64,000 nt of DNA from SIG452 sp045541975. GTDB taxonomy: Bacteria; Bacillota; Clostridia; UMGS1840. Positions 25,050-35,400 of this stretch are shown here, in pieces. The stretch's first letter is position 1. The number at the start of each line of letters is the position of its first letter. The stretch spans positions 1 through 64,000 of the forward strand of contig JAZQKB010000030.1 of the NCBI GenBank assembly GCA_045541975.1, written 5' to 3'. The notes below the pieces were generated by a model. The model saw only the letters and a program-made list of their open reading frames with translations, was not told the origin of the DNA and searched no databases. A program made the translations under genes and the position numbers.

Positions 25050-25736
25050 ATGTGGCAGATTTTTTTGCAGGCAATTAAAAATATGTTCTTTTTGTTTGGA
25101 TATTTTGCTTCGGGAAGTTTCCCAAAAGCGTTGTCTAAGCAAAAGGAAGAAGAGCTTTTTAAACGATTCAAAGAAGGGGATATGTCTGCCCGGGATGAGC
25201 TGATAGAATCCAACCTTCGGCTTGTGGCGTATGTGGTGAAAAAATACCGTAAGGAAAATAAGGATTCCGAAGATTTTATTTCTATTGGCACCATTGGACT
25301 GATTAAAGCTGTCAATTCCTTTAATCCTGATAAAAATATCCGTTTAGCAACTTATGCAGTACGGTGCATTGAAAATGAAATATTAATGGTCATCCGTGCG
25401 GAGAAAAAACTAGTAAACGAAGTATCCTTAGAAGAACCCATCGGAAAGGATTCAGAAGGTAACGAAATCTCCTTGATAGACATCTTGGCAAATGATGAAG
25501 AATCTGTCTTTATAGAGGCGTTAAAGGGGATTCATCAGCAAAAATTATACGGTGCCATTAATTCCTGCCTGACCAAGCGGGAAAAAGAAATTATTTTGCT
25601 TCGCTACGGTCTGTTAGACAAAAATCCTATTCCACAAAGAGAGGTTGCCAAAAAATTTGGCATTTCCCGTTCCTATGTGTCCCGGATTGAAAAAAAGGCG
25701 TTGGAAAAGTTAAAAGAAGCTCTGCAAAATGATTGA
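25050..25736 (+). CDS. sigK: Sporulation sigma factor, SigK/SigE type
   Basis: The 228-aa sigma-70-family protein has region 2 (ARDELIESNLRLVAYVVKKY...DSEDFISIGTIGLIKAVNSF...RLATYAVRCIENEILM) and region 4 (LTKREKEIILLRYGL...REVAKKFGISRSYVSRIEKKALEKL). The hydrophobic N-terminal segment resembles the pro-sequence of SigK; SigE is closely related. It is unbroken, with no skin-type element. It points to an endospore programme, along with PdaA- and SleB-like genes elsewhere in the window. Confidence 0.85.
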   Translation: MWQIFLQAIKNMFFLFGYFASGSFPKALSKQKEEELFKRFKEGDMSARDELIESNLRLVAYVVKKYRKENKDSEDFISIGTIGLIKAVNSFNPDKNIRLATYAVRCIENEILMVIRAEKKLVNEVSLEEPIGKDSEGNEISLIDILANDEESVFIEALKGIHQQKLYGAINSCLTKREKEIILLRYGLLDKNPIPQREVAKKFGISRSYVSRIEKKALEKLKEALQND

Positions 25737-25737
25737 T

Positions 25738-25776
25738 AAAAAAGGAACTGCTTTATTACAAAACAGTTCCTTTTTT
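25738..25776 (+). terminator. Bidirectional terminator between sigK and the acyltransferase gene
   Basis: AAAAAAGGAACTG pairs with CAGTTCCTTTTTT around a 13-nt loop. Confidence 0.8.
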
Positions 25777-25778
25777 GG

Positions 25779-26912
25779 TTATGCTGTTGTGATGGAGTCT
25801 TCCTGTTTGATCGGTTTTCGGAAGATTTTTAAAATCAGTTTTATGAACCATTCCAATAACTTATAAATCCAGTTGATGCACTGAGACATCAGTAGGGAAA
25901 TAATCCCGCCCAGCAAAATGACGGGCACAAAATATGAGAATTTGTCGGTTAAATCGGGGGCAATTTTCCACAGATAAGGATAAATCATACAGTCTGACAG
26001 ATATGACATCAAATAAGCTCCCAAACATAAATCAGAAACATGGGCAAGCATTTTTTTGAGAAAGAGGGGACATTTTTCCGTGTTTCGTTGAGAAAAAAAG
26101 AGAAACACTAGAAAAGAAAGAACTAACGCTTCGATACCGTACCAATCTGTGTAGGAGCTCCAGGAAAATGTTCCGCCTTGATCCCGATAAAAATTGAATA
26201 ACCCAAACACGATCATTGCGATTGCCAAAAGAAAAAGGTTATACCGTTTTTTCATTTGGATGGGATATTCCTTTAAATATGCTCCAATCATATAGTAAGT
26301 GAGCGGATAGATGTCAATCCACCAGTCAACGACTAACGGTTGATAATGATCGGAAATGATGGGAGTTTGAAACCATCCCGGTTCTGTGAAATTAAAAATG
26401 TTTAAAGCAGTGGGAAGGGCAGTCAGACCGATTAATGTCCAAATTAGTATTTTCTTTTGCTTTTTCCCGTTAAGACCGTGATACATTAAATTGATAAACG
26501 GAATCAAAAGAAAAAGTCCTACATACATTTCCACATACCAGGCATAGTCTGCACCACGATAATCAAGAATGCCGAATAAGATATCCAAAAAAGTAACAGG
26601 TTTTTGATGGACGGCAGACTTAAACAAGATACAGCAAATGGATGCTAAAATAAAGATTCCTAAAGTTTTAGTGATTCCTAAGTAGTATTTTGCAGAAAGC
26701 TTTTTCTCATTCAGCAGGTATCCGCTGAGGAGAATAAACAACGGTACACAGTATGAAAATGCGGTTCTGACTGTGGTGAAAACCAGCATTTCAGAGCCGA
26801 TCATAGGTTTGCTGTAGTAACCGGTATATAGCCAAAAATGAATTGCCAATACCGAAAAAAACGCAACAATACGGGTAATATCCAAGGCTGTATTTCGTTT
26901 GGAAATGTTCAT
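25779..26912 (-). CDS. Acyltransferase 3 family membrane protein
   Basis: The 377-aa protein has about ten hydrophobic segments and the family start RNTALDITRIVAFFSVLAIHFW, containing the conserved His, followed by CVPLFILLSGYLL. Members transfer acetyl or other acyl groups to cell-surface sugars. The target here is unknown. Encoded alone between a terminator and the tRNA-Leu repeat region. Confidence 0.85.
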   Translation of the reverse strand: MNISKRNTALDITRIVAFFSVLAIHFWLYTGYYSKPMIGSEMLVFTTVRTAFSYCVPLFILLSGYLLNEKKLSAKYYLGITKTLGIFILASICCILFKSAVHQKPVTFLDILFGILDYRGADYAWYVEMYVGLFLLIPFINLMYHGLNGKKQKKILIWTLIGLTALPTALNIFNFTEPGWFQTPIISDHYQPLVVDWWIDIYPLTYYMIGAYLKEYPIQMKKRYNLFLLAIAMIVFGLFNFYRDQGGTFSWSSYTDWYGIEALVLSFLVFLFFSQRNTEKCPLFLKKMLAHVSDLCLGAYLMSYLSDCMIYPYLWKIAPDLTDKFSYFVPVILLGGIISLLMSQCINWIYKLLEWFIKLILKIFRKPIKQEDSITTA

Positions 26913-26979
26913 GGTCTTCCTCCTTTATTTTTTCGGTAGTTTTATCATAACACAGTTTGACATGATTCGCAAGAAAAAT

Positions 26980-27216
26980 ATAAAAAAAGAAGACGCCCTT
27001 TTTTTGAGCATCTTCTTTTTTGGTGCGCCTGAAGGGACACGGTTGCTTCGCACCCTGTCGGCTTGACGACCCAAGCCTGTGGCTTCGGTACCCGTCGTCG
27101 CCCCAAAAAGCGGAAAAAAGCACACACCGGTGCCTTTTTCTGTCGCTTTTTGCCCTCTTAGGGTTCAAGTCCCTTCATAAAAAAAGAAGACGCCCTTTTT
27201 TGAGCATCTTCTTTTT

Positions 27217-27234
<18 letters not shown>
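26980..27234 (-). repeat. Repeat unit carrying the tRNA-Leu 3' end, terminator and shared hairpin core
   Basis: Copy A (27177-27234) contains the true tRNA-Leu 3' end and its terminator; copy B (26980-27038) repeats it 196-197 bp further on. Read on the tRNA strand, the order is true 3' end with CCA, terminator, an antisense T-arm (GAAGGGACTTGAACCC), a T-tailed hairpin, the 36-bp core (27061-27096), then sense TCCCTTCAGGCGCACCA and the same terminator again. The second 3' end has no tRNA body. The architecture and the core match the repeat after tmRNA. Confidence 0.85.
27061..27096 (-). repeat. 36-bp hairpin core of the RNA-gene-associated element, copy 2
   Basis: On the - strand the core begins GACGGGTACCGAAGCC and ends GGCTTGGGTCGTCAAGC. 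It differs from the copy at 19358-19393 only in the loop (CAC/AAA, one base). A hairpin with GCACCGG and T6 lies upstream on the same strand (about 27113-27133). Confidence 0.85.
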
Positions 27235-27299
<65 letters not shown>

Positions 27300-27311
27300 C
27301 AATACTTTGTC

Positions 27312-27340
27312 AGTATAGCATAAATTATGGGAATTGTCAA
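27312..27340 (-). promoter_or_regulatory. Consensus promoter of tRNA-Leu
   Basis: On the - strand TTGACA and TATACT are 17 bp apart, 12 bp before the tRNA 5' end. Confidence 0.85.
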
Positions 27341-27363
27341 TGTTTTTCCATAGAACTTTCCAT

Positions 27364-27396
27364 AAAAAAAGATACCCGGTTGGGTATCTTTTTTAT
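27364..27396 (-). terminator. Terminator of the tig-clpP-clpX block
   Basis: AAAAAAGATACCC pairs with GGGTATCTTTTTT around a short loop immediately after the clpX stop codon. Confidence 0.88.
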
Positions 27397-27398
27397 GT

Positions 27399-28646
27399 TT
27401 ATGCGGTTTTTACAATCTTGGGGGGAGTGGTACCTGCAATGGCATCTTTGGTGATGATCACCTTTTCGATGGATTCATCGGAGGGGGTTTCATACATCAC
27501 ATCCATCAGAGCGTTTTCCACAATGGAGCGAAGTCCACGGGCGCCGGTATTTCGTTCCTGTGCTTTGGCAACGATTTCATCCAGGGCTTCCGGTTCAAAT
27601 TCCAATTCCACATCGTCTAATTTCATTAGTTTCTGATACTGTTTAATCACAGAATTTTTGGGTTCTAACAGAACTCGAAGCAGTGCTTCTTTAGACAATT
27701 CTTCCAGTGCCACAATAATGGGAAGTCTGCCTGCGAACTCTGGAATTAAGCCGTATTTTAACAAATCCTGAGGCGTGATATCGGCAAGGAGCTTGGATTT
27801 TTCGTTGTCTTTTTTGGAAGTAATCTGTGCATTGAAGCCTAACGAGGTTTCTTTGCTTCTTTGTTCGATAATTTTCTCAATGCCGTCAAACGCACCACCA
27901 CAAATGAAGAGTATATTGGAGGTATCAATGGTTAAAAACTCTTGGTGAGGATGTTTTCTGCCACCCTGGGGAGGCACATTTGCCACGGTTCCTTCAATGA
28001 TTTTTAACAGTGCTTGCTGAACGCCTTCGCCGCTGACATCACGGGTGATGGACGGGTTTTCGGACTTTCTGGCAATTTTATCAATTTCGTCAATATAGAT
28101 GATACCTTTTTGCGCTTTTTCAATGTCAAAATCAGCAGCTTGAATTAAGCGGAGCAGAATATTTTCCACGTCTTCACCCACATAACCTGCTTCGGTTAAG
28201 GTGGTAGCATCGGTAATCGCAAAAGGAACGTTTAAAATTTTAGCTAAAGTCTGTGCCAGCAGGGTTTTACCGGAGCCGGTAGGACCAAGCAGCAAGACAT
28301 TGCTTTTCTTTAATTCGGTTTCATCCTCGGTTGCTTTTTCCTGCACACGCTTATAGTGGTTATACACAGCCACAGACAGCGCAATTTTTGCCTTTTCCTG
28401 ACCGATTACATACTGATCCAGCTTTTCTTTGATTTCCTTTGGTTTTAAGATAATAAGCTGGTCATCTTCCTTTTTCTTTTTTGATTTGGGGTAACCCATA
28501 CGGTTTCCGGTGATCAGTTCATAGCAGCTCATAATACATTCGTCGCAAATATTTGCGGCGCCACCGGTCACAATCTGGTCCACTTCAGCAGTGGATTTTC
28601 CGCAGAAGTAACAAAACTGCTGGTCTTCATCTCTTCTGTTTGCCAT
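27399..28646 (-). CDS. clpX: ATP-dependent Clp protease ATP-binding subunit ClpX
   Basis: The 415-aa AAA+ unfoldase has an N-terminal C4 zinc domain (C12, C15, C34, C37) and Walker A GPTGSGKT. The Walker B-like IDEIDKIA and the sensor/lid C-terminal half complete the domain. It feeds substrates, including ssrA-tagged chains, to ClpP. Lies 88 bp from clpP in the standard order tig-clpP-clpX. Confidence 0.97.
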   Translation of the reverse strand: MANRRDEDQQFCYFCGKSTAEVDQIVTGGAANICDECIMSCYELITGNRMGYPKSKKKKEDDQLIILKPKEIKEKLDQYVIGQEKAKIALSVAVYNHYKRVQEKATEDETELKKSNVLLLGPTGSGKTLLAQTLAKILNVPFAITDATTLTEAGYVGEDVENILLRLIQAADFDIEKAQKGIIYIDEIDKIARKSENPSITRDVSGEGVQQALLKIIEGTVANVPPQGGRKHPHQEFLTIDTSNILFICGGAFDGIEKIIEQRSKETSLGFNAQITSKKDNEKSKLLADITPQDLLKYGLIPEFAGRLPIIVALEELSKEALLRVLLEPKNSVIKQYQKLMKLDDVELEFEPEALDEIVAKAQERNTGARGLRSIVENALMDVMYETPSDESIEKVIITKDAIAGTTPPKIVKTA

Positions 28647-28734
28647 AGTTTACCTGCTTTCCTTTAGTGTTTCTTTATTTCTTTGGAAAAACAATGGCGC
28701 AACGCAAACCGTCACGCCATGTTTTTTTGTCATT

Positions 28735-29316
28735 CTATCTTTTTTCGATGACCTTGTCAATCAGACCGTATGCTTTTGCTTCGGCTGCAGACATAAAGTT
28801 ATCACGCTCGGTATCCTTCTGAATCACTTCCAGAGGCTGACCGGTTCTTTCGCTTAAAATCTGGTTTAAGTGGTCCTTCATTTTTAAGATACGTTCTGCA
28901 TGAATCTTAATGTCAGTTGCCTGACCCTGCATACCGCCTAAAGGCTGATGAATCATAATTTCGGAATTGGGCAGAGCCATACGTTTTCCAGGTGCACCAG
29001 CACTTAAGAGGAAGGCACCCATGGATGCTGCCATACCGATGCAGATGGTGGAAACATCAGGCTTTACATACTGCATAGTATCATAAATTGCCATTCCTGC
29101 AGTGATGGAGCCACCGGGACTGTTGATATAAAGTTGAATATCTTTGTCCGGGTCTTCTGCTTCTAAAAACAGAAGTTGGGCAACAACTAAGCTTGCAGTT
29201 GCATCGTTTACTTCATCTGCCAAAAAGATGATTCTGTCTTTTAACAGGCGGGAGAAAATGTCATAGGTTCTTTCTCCACGACTGGTCTGTTCAACAACGT
29301 AGGGAACTAAACTCAT
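28735..29316 (-). CDS. clpP: ATP-dependent Clp protease proteolytic subunit
   Basis: The 193-aa serine protease has the catalytic Ser98 in GMAASMGAFLL and His123 in EIMIHQPLGG, with an Asp in the C-terminal third. It forms the tetradecameric barrel used by ClpX. N terminus MSLVPYVVEQTSRGERTYDI is typical. Positioned between tig and clpX. Confidence 0.97.
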   Translation of the reverse strand: MSLVPYVVEQTSRGERTYDIFSRLLKDRIIFLADEVNDATASLVVAQLLFLEAEDPDKDIQLYINSPGGSITAGMAIYDTMQYVKPDVSTICIGMAASMGAFLLSAGAPGKRMALPNSEIMIHQPLGGMQGQATDIKIHAERILKMKDHLNQILSERTGQPLEVIQKDTERDNFMSAAEAKAYGLIDKVIEKR

Positions 29317-29346
29317 AGTTTGGTCAAATCCTTTCGGGGAAGGGTA

Positions 29347-30888
29347 TTATTCTTCAGTTTTCTTGGTTGCAGTTTTTTTGGTAGTGGTGGTTTTTTTTGC
29401 AGGAGCTTTTTTGGGAGCTTCTTCACCTTCTACTTTTTCTGCAGATTTTTTGGTAGTGGTTTTCTTAGCAGCGGTTTTTTTAGCAGTTTCTTCGCCGTCT
29501 GCTTTTTTGGTAGTGGTTTTCTTGGTAGTAGTTTTCTTAGCAGCGGGTTCCTTTTCCGCTTTTGCTTCTTTTTTAGCTTCTGCTTCAGCTTTTGCTTCTT
29601 CTTCGGAAATTTCCTGGCAGATTGCATTGTCTCTTACAAAGTCAACTGCTTTTCTAATGATGATATCTTTTTTCAGATCTTCATCGGGAACAAAGTTGGA
29701 AATTTTTTCTTTTTCAATGCCGTAATGTTCGCTCAGTTTGGTTTTTTCTGCATCTAAATCAGCTTCGGTTGCTTCAATTTTTTCCTGGCGTGCAACAGCT
29801 TCCAATACCAACATGGATTTTACCTGGATTTCTGCGTTCTGCTGGAACTGACCTAAGTAAGTTTTTTCATCCATACCGGTGTATTTTAAATACATTTCTC
29901 TGTTGATACCCTGCTGCATTAAGCCGTTATCAAAATCTCTTGCCAGCATGTTCACTCTTTCGTCAATCATAGACTGGGGAATGTCAATTTCAACGCTGTT
30001 TGCAATCTGGTCAACCACTTCGTTTTCAAACTGAATTTCAGCACGTTCAGACAGCTGTTTTTCCATTTTTGCTTTGATGTCTGCTTTTAATTCTGCCAAA
30101 GTATCAAATTCGGATACGTCTTTTGCCAGCTCATCATCTGCTTCGGGCAGTTCTTTTTTGGTAACTTTGTTGATTTTTACTTTAAATTCTGCAGCTTTGC
30201 CTTTTAATTCTTCTGCATGATATTCTTCCGGGAAGGTGACTTTTACTACAACGTCATCATTGGTGCCGCTGCCGATTAACTGTTCTTCAAAACCGGGGAT
30301 AAACTGACCGCTGCCGATAGTTAAATCAAATGCATCGCCTTTTCCGCCGGGGAATGCAACACCGTCAACAAAGCCTTCAAAATCGATATTAGCGATGTCA
30401 CCGTTTTCGATGCCTCTGTCTTCCACGGGCACCATTCTGGAGTTTCTTTCTCTGATTCTATCAATTTCAGCATCAACAGCTTCGTCTTTCACAGTATAGA
30501 CAACTTTTTTAGCGGTGATACCTTTGTAATTTTCAACGGTAGCAACCGGTCTTACAAACACTTTGAAAACAGCAGTGAAGCCTTTTTCTTTGGAAATTTC
30601 GGGAATATCCACATCAGGCTGAGAAACGACATCTAATTTTGTTTCTTTGATTGCTTCTTCATATAACTCGGGCAGAATGGAGTTTACTGCATCATCAAAG
30701 AAAATGCCTTCTCCGTACATTCTTTCGATCATATTCTTGGGAGCTTTTCCTTTACGGAAGCCGGGAAGAGTGATGCTCTTCACATTTTTTCTGTACGCTT
30801 TTTCGATGCCTTCGTTGAATTTTTCTGCACTTACTTTTAGGGAAAATTCAACCTGATTTTTGCCTAAATCTTTGACTTTGATACTCAT
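29347..30888 (-). CDS. tig: Trigger factor with a long Lys/Thr/Ala-rich tail
   Basis: The 513-aa ribosome-bound chaperone shows the N-terminal ribosome-binding domain (GFRKGKAPKNMIERMYG), a central FKBP-like PPIase domain (DIANIDFEGFVDGVAFPGGKG...IPGFEEQLIG) and the helical C-terminal arm. The last ~80 residues are extra: AKAEAEAKKEAK, then repeats such as KKTTTKKTTTKK, like a histone-H1/HU-type basic tail. Normal trigger factors are 425-450 aa. Start: ATG 30888 behind GGAGGAAA. Confidence 0.93.
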   Translation of the reverse strand: MSIKVKDLGKNQVEFSLKVSAEKFNEGIEKAYRKNVKSITLPGFRKGKAPKNMIERMYGEGIFFDDAVNSILPELYEEAIKETKLDVVSQPDVDIPEISKEKGFTAVFKVFVRPVATVENYKGITAKKVVYTVKDEAVDAEIDRIRERNSRMVPVEDRGIENGDIANIDFEGFVDGVAFPGGKGDAFDLTIGSGQFIPGFEEQLIGSGTNDDVVVKVTFPEEYHAEELKGKAAEFKVKINKVTKKELPEADDELAKDVSEFDTLAELKADIKAKMEKQLSERAEIQFENEVVDQIANSVEIDIPQSMIDERVNMLARDFDNGLMQQGINREMYLKYTGMDEKTYLGQFQQNAEIQVKSMLVLEAVARQEKIEATEADLDAEKTKLSEHYGIEKEKISNFVPDEDLKKDIIIRKAVDFVRDNAICQEISEEEAKAEAEAKKEAKAEKEPAAKKTTTKKTTTKKADGEETAKKTAAKKTTTKKSAEKVEGEEAPKKAPAKKTTTTKKTATKKTEE

Positions 30889-31102
30889 TGTTACGTTTCC
30901 TCCAATTTGCATTTCAACAATTATATACTAATCTATTATAACATACATTTCAAAAAAATCAAGATTTTTTAAAAAATTTTACTATTTTTTGGCATTTTCT
31001 AAAAAAGTTTCAAAACAAAAGAAAAAAACGCTTATTTTTTGTGCTTATTGATGCAAAAAGACAGGTTTAAAAAAGCCTGGTGAACTTTTTTTGGAGAACA
31101 CA

Positions 31103-31131
31103 TTGACAATGTTTTTGAAAAGAGGTATAAT
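31103..31131 (+). promoter_or_regulatory. Consensus sigma-A promoter upstream of the PLP lyase-family gene
   Basis: TTGACA and TATAAT are exactly 17 bp apart, about 40 bp before the start codon. The rest of the 30889-31102 gap is AT-rich; I see nothing else I can support in it. Confidence 0.85.
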
Positions 31132-31172
31132 ATGATTTATTAAATTTTTTTGAATGAGGGATCAAAACTGTG

Positions 31173-32447
31173 ATGAATACGATGAATTTTGCTTCCGTTT
31201 TAGGAGTGTCTCCCGAGACCGTTGCTTTGGTGGAAGCAAGCGAACAAAAACTGACCGATGTATTTAAAAAACTGGAGGCAGTTGCCGAGTATAATCAGGC
31301 AAGAGTGCTTCGTGCGTTCTCTGATTGCCGGATTTCGGACACCCATTTTAACTTCTCCACCGGCTACGGATACGATGACCATGGACGAGATACTCTGGAC
31401 CGTCTTTACGCCGAAATTTTTGAGTGTGAAGACGCTTTGGTGCGCCATACCATTATTTCGGGTACTCACGCATTAACCACCGCATTTTTTGGGGTGCTTC
31501 GTCCTGGCGATATGTTGATTTCCGTAACAGGAAGACCGTATGATACTTTGGAAGAAGTAATCGGTATCCGTGGAGAAAATTCCGGTTCCTTAAAAGAATT
31601 TGGTGTTTCTTATGGAGAAATTCCTCTAAAAGACGGTGCTCCTGATTTAGAAGCCATCAGAACCGGCGTTCCTGCCGCGACCAAGGCGGTGCTGATTCAG
31701 CGTTCCAAAGGGTATGAAAGCCGTGTATCTTTGTCTTCCGAAGAAATCGGCGAAATCATTAAAGTGGTAAAGGAAATTAATCCGGAAATTATCGTTATCG
31801 TTGATAATTGCTACGGTGAATTTGTGAACATCTCGGAACCTACCAAATACGGTGCGGATTTAGCCTGCGGTTCTCTCATTAAAAACCCGGGTGGCGGACT
31901 TGCTTTAACCGGTGGCTATATTGCCGGAAAACAAAAATACATAGATCTTTGCGCCATGAGACTGACTTCTCCTGGTTTGGGCAAGGAAGTGGGCGCCTCC
32001 CTGGGGTTAACCCGTTCCATGATTCAGGGACTGTATTTTGCACCGTTTGTGGTGTGTCAGGCATTAAAAACTGCGGCACTTTGTGCACAGATTTTTAAAG
32101 ATAACGGTTACCGTGTGACGCCTGAACCCCAAGAGGACAGAAACTGCATTATTCAGGCGATTGACTTTTTAAAACCTGAGGGTGTTATCTCCTTCTGTAA
32201 AGGCATTCAGAAAGGTGCTCCCGTAGATTCCTTTGTGTCCCCAGAGCCCTGGGATATGCCCGGTTATCAGGATCAGGTGATTATGGCGGCAGGTGCCTTT
32301 GTGCAGGGAGCTTCCATTGAGCTTTCCGCCGATGCTCCCATCAAACCGCCCTATACTGCCTTTATGCAAGGCTCCCTTTCCTATGGGTACGGCAAGGCAG
32401 GACTGATGCTCACCGTGGAAGAAATGAAAAAAAACGGATTAATATAA
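31173..32447 (+). CDS. ynbB: Methionine gamma-lyase family protein (YnbB / aluminium-resistance type)
   Basis: The 424-aa PLP enzyme belongs to the family often labelled aluminium resistance or YnbB. The Lys that binds PLP is in GSLIKNPGGGLA. Other marks are FNFSTGYGYDDHGRDTL at the start, VDNCYGEFV before the Lys, and SYGYGKAGLM at the end. Its substrate is not established. It lies 13 bp before the start of the secreted LRR gene, which may be cotranscribed. ATG at 31173 is preferred over the GTG one codon earlier. Confidence 0.88.
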   Translation: MNTMNFASVLGVSPETVALVEASEQKLTDVFKKLEAVAEYNQARVLRAFSDCRISDTHFNFSTGYGYDDHGRDTLDRLYAEIFECEDALVRHTIISGTHALTTAFFGVLRPGDMLISVTGRPYDTLEEVIGIRGENSGSLKEFGVSYGEIPLKDGAPDLEAIRTGVPAATKAVLIQRSKGYESRVSLSSEEIGEIIKVVKEINPEIIVIVDNCYGEFVNISEPTKYGADLACGSLIKNPGGGLALTGGYIAGKQKYIDLCAMRLTSPGLGKEVGASLGLTRSMIQGLYFAPFVVCQALKTAALCAQIFKDNGYRVTPEPQEDRNCIIQAIDFLKPEGVISFCKGIQKGAPVDSFVSPEPWDMPGYQDQVIMAAGAFVQGASIELSADAPIKPPYTAFMQGSLSYGYGKAGLMLTVEEMKKNGLI

Positions 32448-32460
32448 AGGAGGATTATTT

Positions 32461-35400
32461 ATGAACCGTAATTTGAAACGAGTGCTCTCTGTGGCACTGA
32501 TGACTGTCATGCTGGCAGTGAATTTTGTAATTCCTGCAATGGCAGCAACAACTATCACCGTATCTTACGAAAGTCTGTTGGACAACACGCTGCCAGGCGG
32601 TCAGGGAACTTTGTTCTATGAAACCTCTCACGGTACTTCCAGTGCAGGTACCGGTTTGGATGCCCCTCAAACCAACTACAATAGAGACTATGCTCCCTTG
32701 GAAGTATGGGCTACTGCAAATCGTACTTCCTTAAACATGAAAGCCAGTGAGTGGGTAAGATTTGAAGTGGAAGTTGGCACCGCAGGCTACTATTCTGTTG
32801 ACATGACCTATGGGTGCGGTGTGGCAGCCGGTGCAGATGTGATTATCCGTACCGATAACACCATCATGGAAGCTCATTTGGCGAAAAGTGGTGCGAATGC
32901 GTATTCTTTCACCACTGCAGAAGGTGTAGGCCATGTTTATCTGGCAGGAGGAACCAACTACATTTATGTAGATAACAAATCCGCTTCTGCAGTGGTAAAC
33001 TTCAAAGGCTTAACTCTGACTATGGATAATAGTGCTGATGCTACCGATGTAGCATGGTTGGCTCCCATTGCAAGTGCAAATGAAATTGATGAACTGACCG
33101 TAGTGTATAATGACGGTTACAATCAGGCAGATGTGAGCAACACAACCCTGACCTTCCCCGTAGATATTCCGTTAGATGGTAAATATCAAGTATCCGTAAT
33201 GGGGAAAGCCGGTGCTTCTAACACCGTACTTGCAGACTTTGGCGTTGAAGCAAAAGAAGCAAGCGTAGAAAACACCGATTATGGATATAGTGCAGTTGGC
33301 ATATTCCGTTTAACTGCGGATGACTACACGCTGATTTTAGACGGTTTTACCGACTATAGCTTAGCTTGGTTAAAAGTGGAATATGTAGGCGGTTACAACA
33401 CTGAAATCGTTCGTGAAACGATTTCTGATGGCAACACTGTTTCCAGAGGTACCGATTGCTGTGTGTTTGAATTTAGCGATAACATTGAGGATGTGGATGC
33501 AGCTACTCAGATTACTTTAGCATCTGCAGAAGACACGATTGAAACCGTTGCAACGGTTGAAGGCAATGAACTGACCGTTTCTTTCAAAGAAACTCTGGAT
33601 TATGAAACCCCCTACACTTTAACTTTAACCGGCTTAAAAGGTGTATACGATGAAGAAGCGATGGCAGATCATGTGGTAACTTTCACCACTGCTGACGAAA
33701 CCAATACTGACGGTACCGCAACCGTGGAAGTAACTGATGTTACCACTTCCCGTGAAAACGGTATTGTAACCGGTATCGTAAAAGGTTCCACCGGCGTTGG
33801 AATCAAAGGTAGAGTGGTTACCGTTTATGACAGCAATATGGACGAAGTTGCAACCGGAAAATCCGGCGATGGCGGTGTATTTGAAATCGACTTCACCATT
33901 ACCGAAACGGAAACAGATATTTATACTTATACCGTTACCGCTGAATACGGGGCAACTGCTTCTGCAGCTGTAAGCTATCTATCCGAAGCAGAAGAGCGGA
34001 GAATCCTTGGTTTATTCTTATCTGCAACCACTCCCGAAGATGTGTATGGTATTTTTGAAGCTTACGGTGACATTCTGTTGGTTTCCACCTGTGCAGAAGA
34101 TTGTGAAGCTTTAGCAAATGGCGATTTGTTCTTGGCTCATTTTGCAGGAAAAGACTTTGCCTCAGCAAACGAGGTTGCTTCTTTTTACAACAAAATGCTG
34201 AAATTGGAGCAGATGAACCAGGCAACGTTAGGTTCCTATATCGTTTCCGATTTCTTAAATCAGCCGGAGGTACTGGCACTTATCGGCATAGACTTCAAAG
34301 AATTGTCCGTTATCAATACTGTTTCGGAAAAGAATGACTTTGCGGAAAGGATTGCTCAGGATACCCAAAACAACGGACCCAGTACCTCTGAAGAAGCTTT
34401 CGTAGCCAGAATCGAGGGGTTGCTGAAAGTATTTTTAAACGAATATCTTGGTATGGGTGATGCAGAATTGCTTTGCGATTCTTTTTATCACAATTTACCC
34501 ACGGTGAATGGTGGACAACCCATTGTAATTCCCATACAAATTGACGGCAATAAATCAGAGGTAACCGAGCTGACGCTTACCGTTACTGCATCAGACCCCA
34601 CTATTTTCACTGATATATACTACACGCCCAACAAATACACAGAAGAACGTTACGATTCTAATGATTGGTATTCTGATTTTTACGATGACTTTACCAGAGA
34701 TATCACATGGCTGGATGAAAACGGACAATCCAGTTACTACGATGAATATAACAACCGTACTACTGTAAAGCCGGTTAAACAAAAGCTGAGTATCAAAGGG
34801 AAAACCGCAACCATCACCGTTTCTTATCCGGCTGGACAGGAAGGCTCCTACTTTGGTGCTTTACTTTTAGAGCCTGCATCCATCGGAACATATGAGCTGG
34901 AGATTTCCGGAAAAATGCTTCAGGCTGGCACGGTCTTTGCGGTATTGCCAAAGGCTGTTACCGTGGATACCACCGAGATTGGCGGTCATTTTAGAGACAG
35001 TTATTGTGACGTGGATTGGACCTTAACTCCGGATGGAGTGCTGACTGTAAGCGGTACCGGTACCCTAGGTTCTATTCAAGAAAATTCTTACAGCTCCAGC
35101 AGCTTTCCTTACCGAAATTACAGAAGTATTATCCGTAAGGTTTGTCTGGAGGGAATCACCGGCGTTGGCTACCTTGCATTTTATAACTACCAAAATCTGG
35201 AGGAAGTGGTAGCTTCGGATGATCTGACAGCAATCGGTTATTTTGCTTTTAATGAATGCCGAGATTTAAAGACTGTCCGATTACCGGATACCGTTACAAC
35301 GATAGGACCAGCCGCATTTTACTATTGTACCTCGCTGAAAGAATTCCGTTTCCCTGCAAATCTGCGTGAAATAGGGCCTGACGCTTTTCATTATTGCATC

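Noticed and set aside
25050..25736. A skin-type element splitting sigK
   Set aside because: The frame is continuous through regions 2 and 4, so no interruption exists.
26791..27168. Several overlapping frames across the tRNA-Leu repeat
   Set aside because: They are by-products of the repeat core and terminators; none has a ribosome-binding site or a matching homologue pattern.
29320..29757. Frames rich in Phe/Ser opposite the trigger factor tail
   Set aside because: They are mirror images of the Lys/Thr/Ala simple-sequence tail and start inside no promoter.
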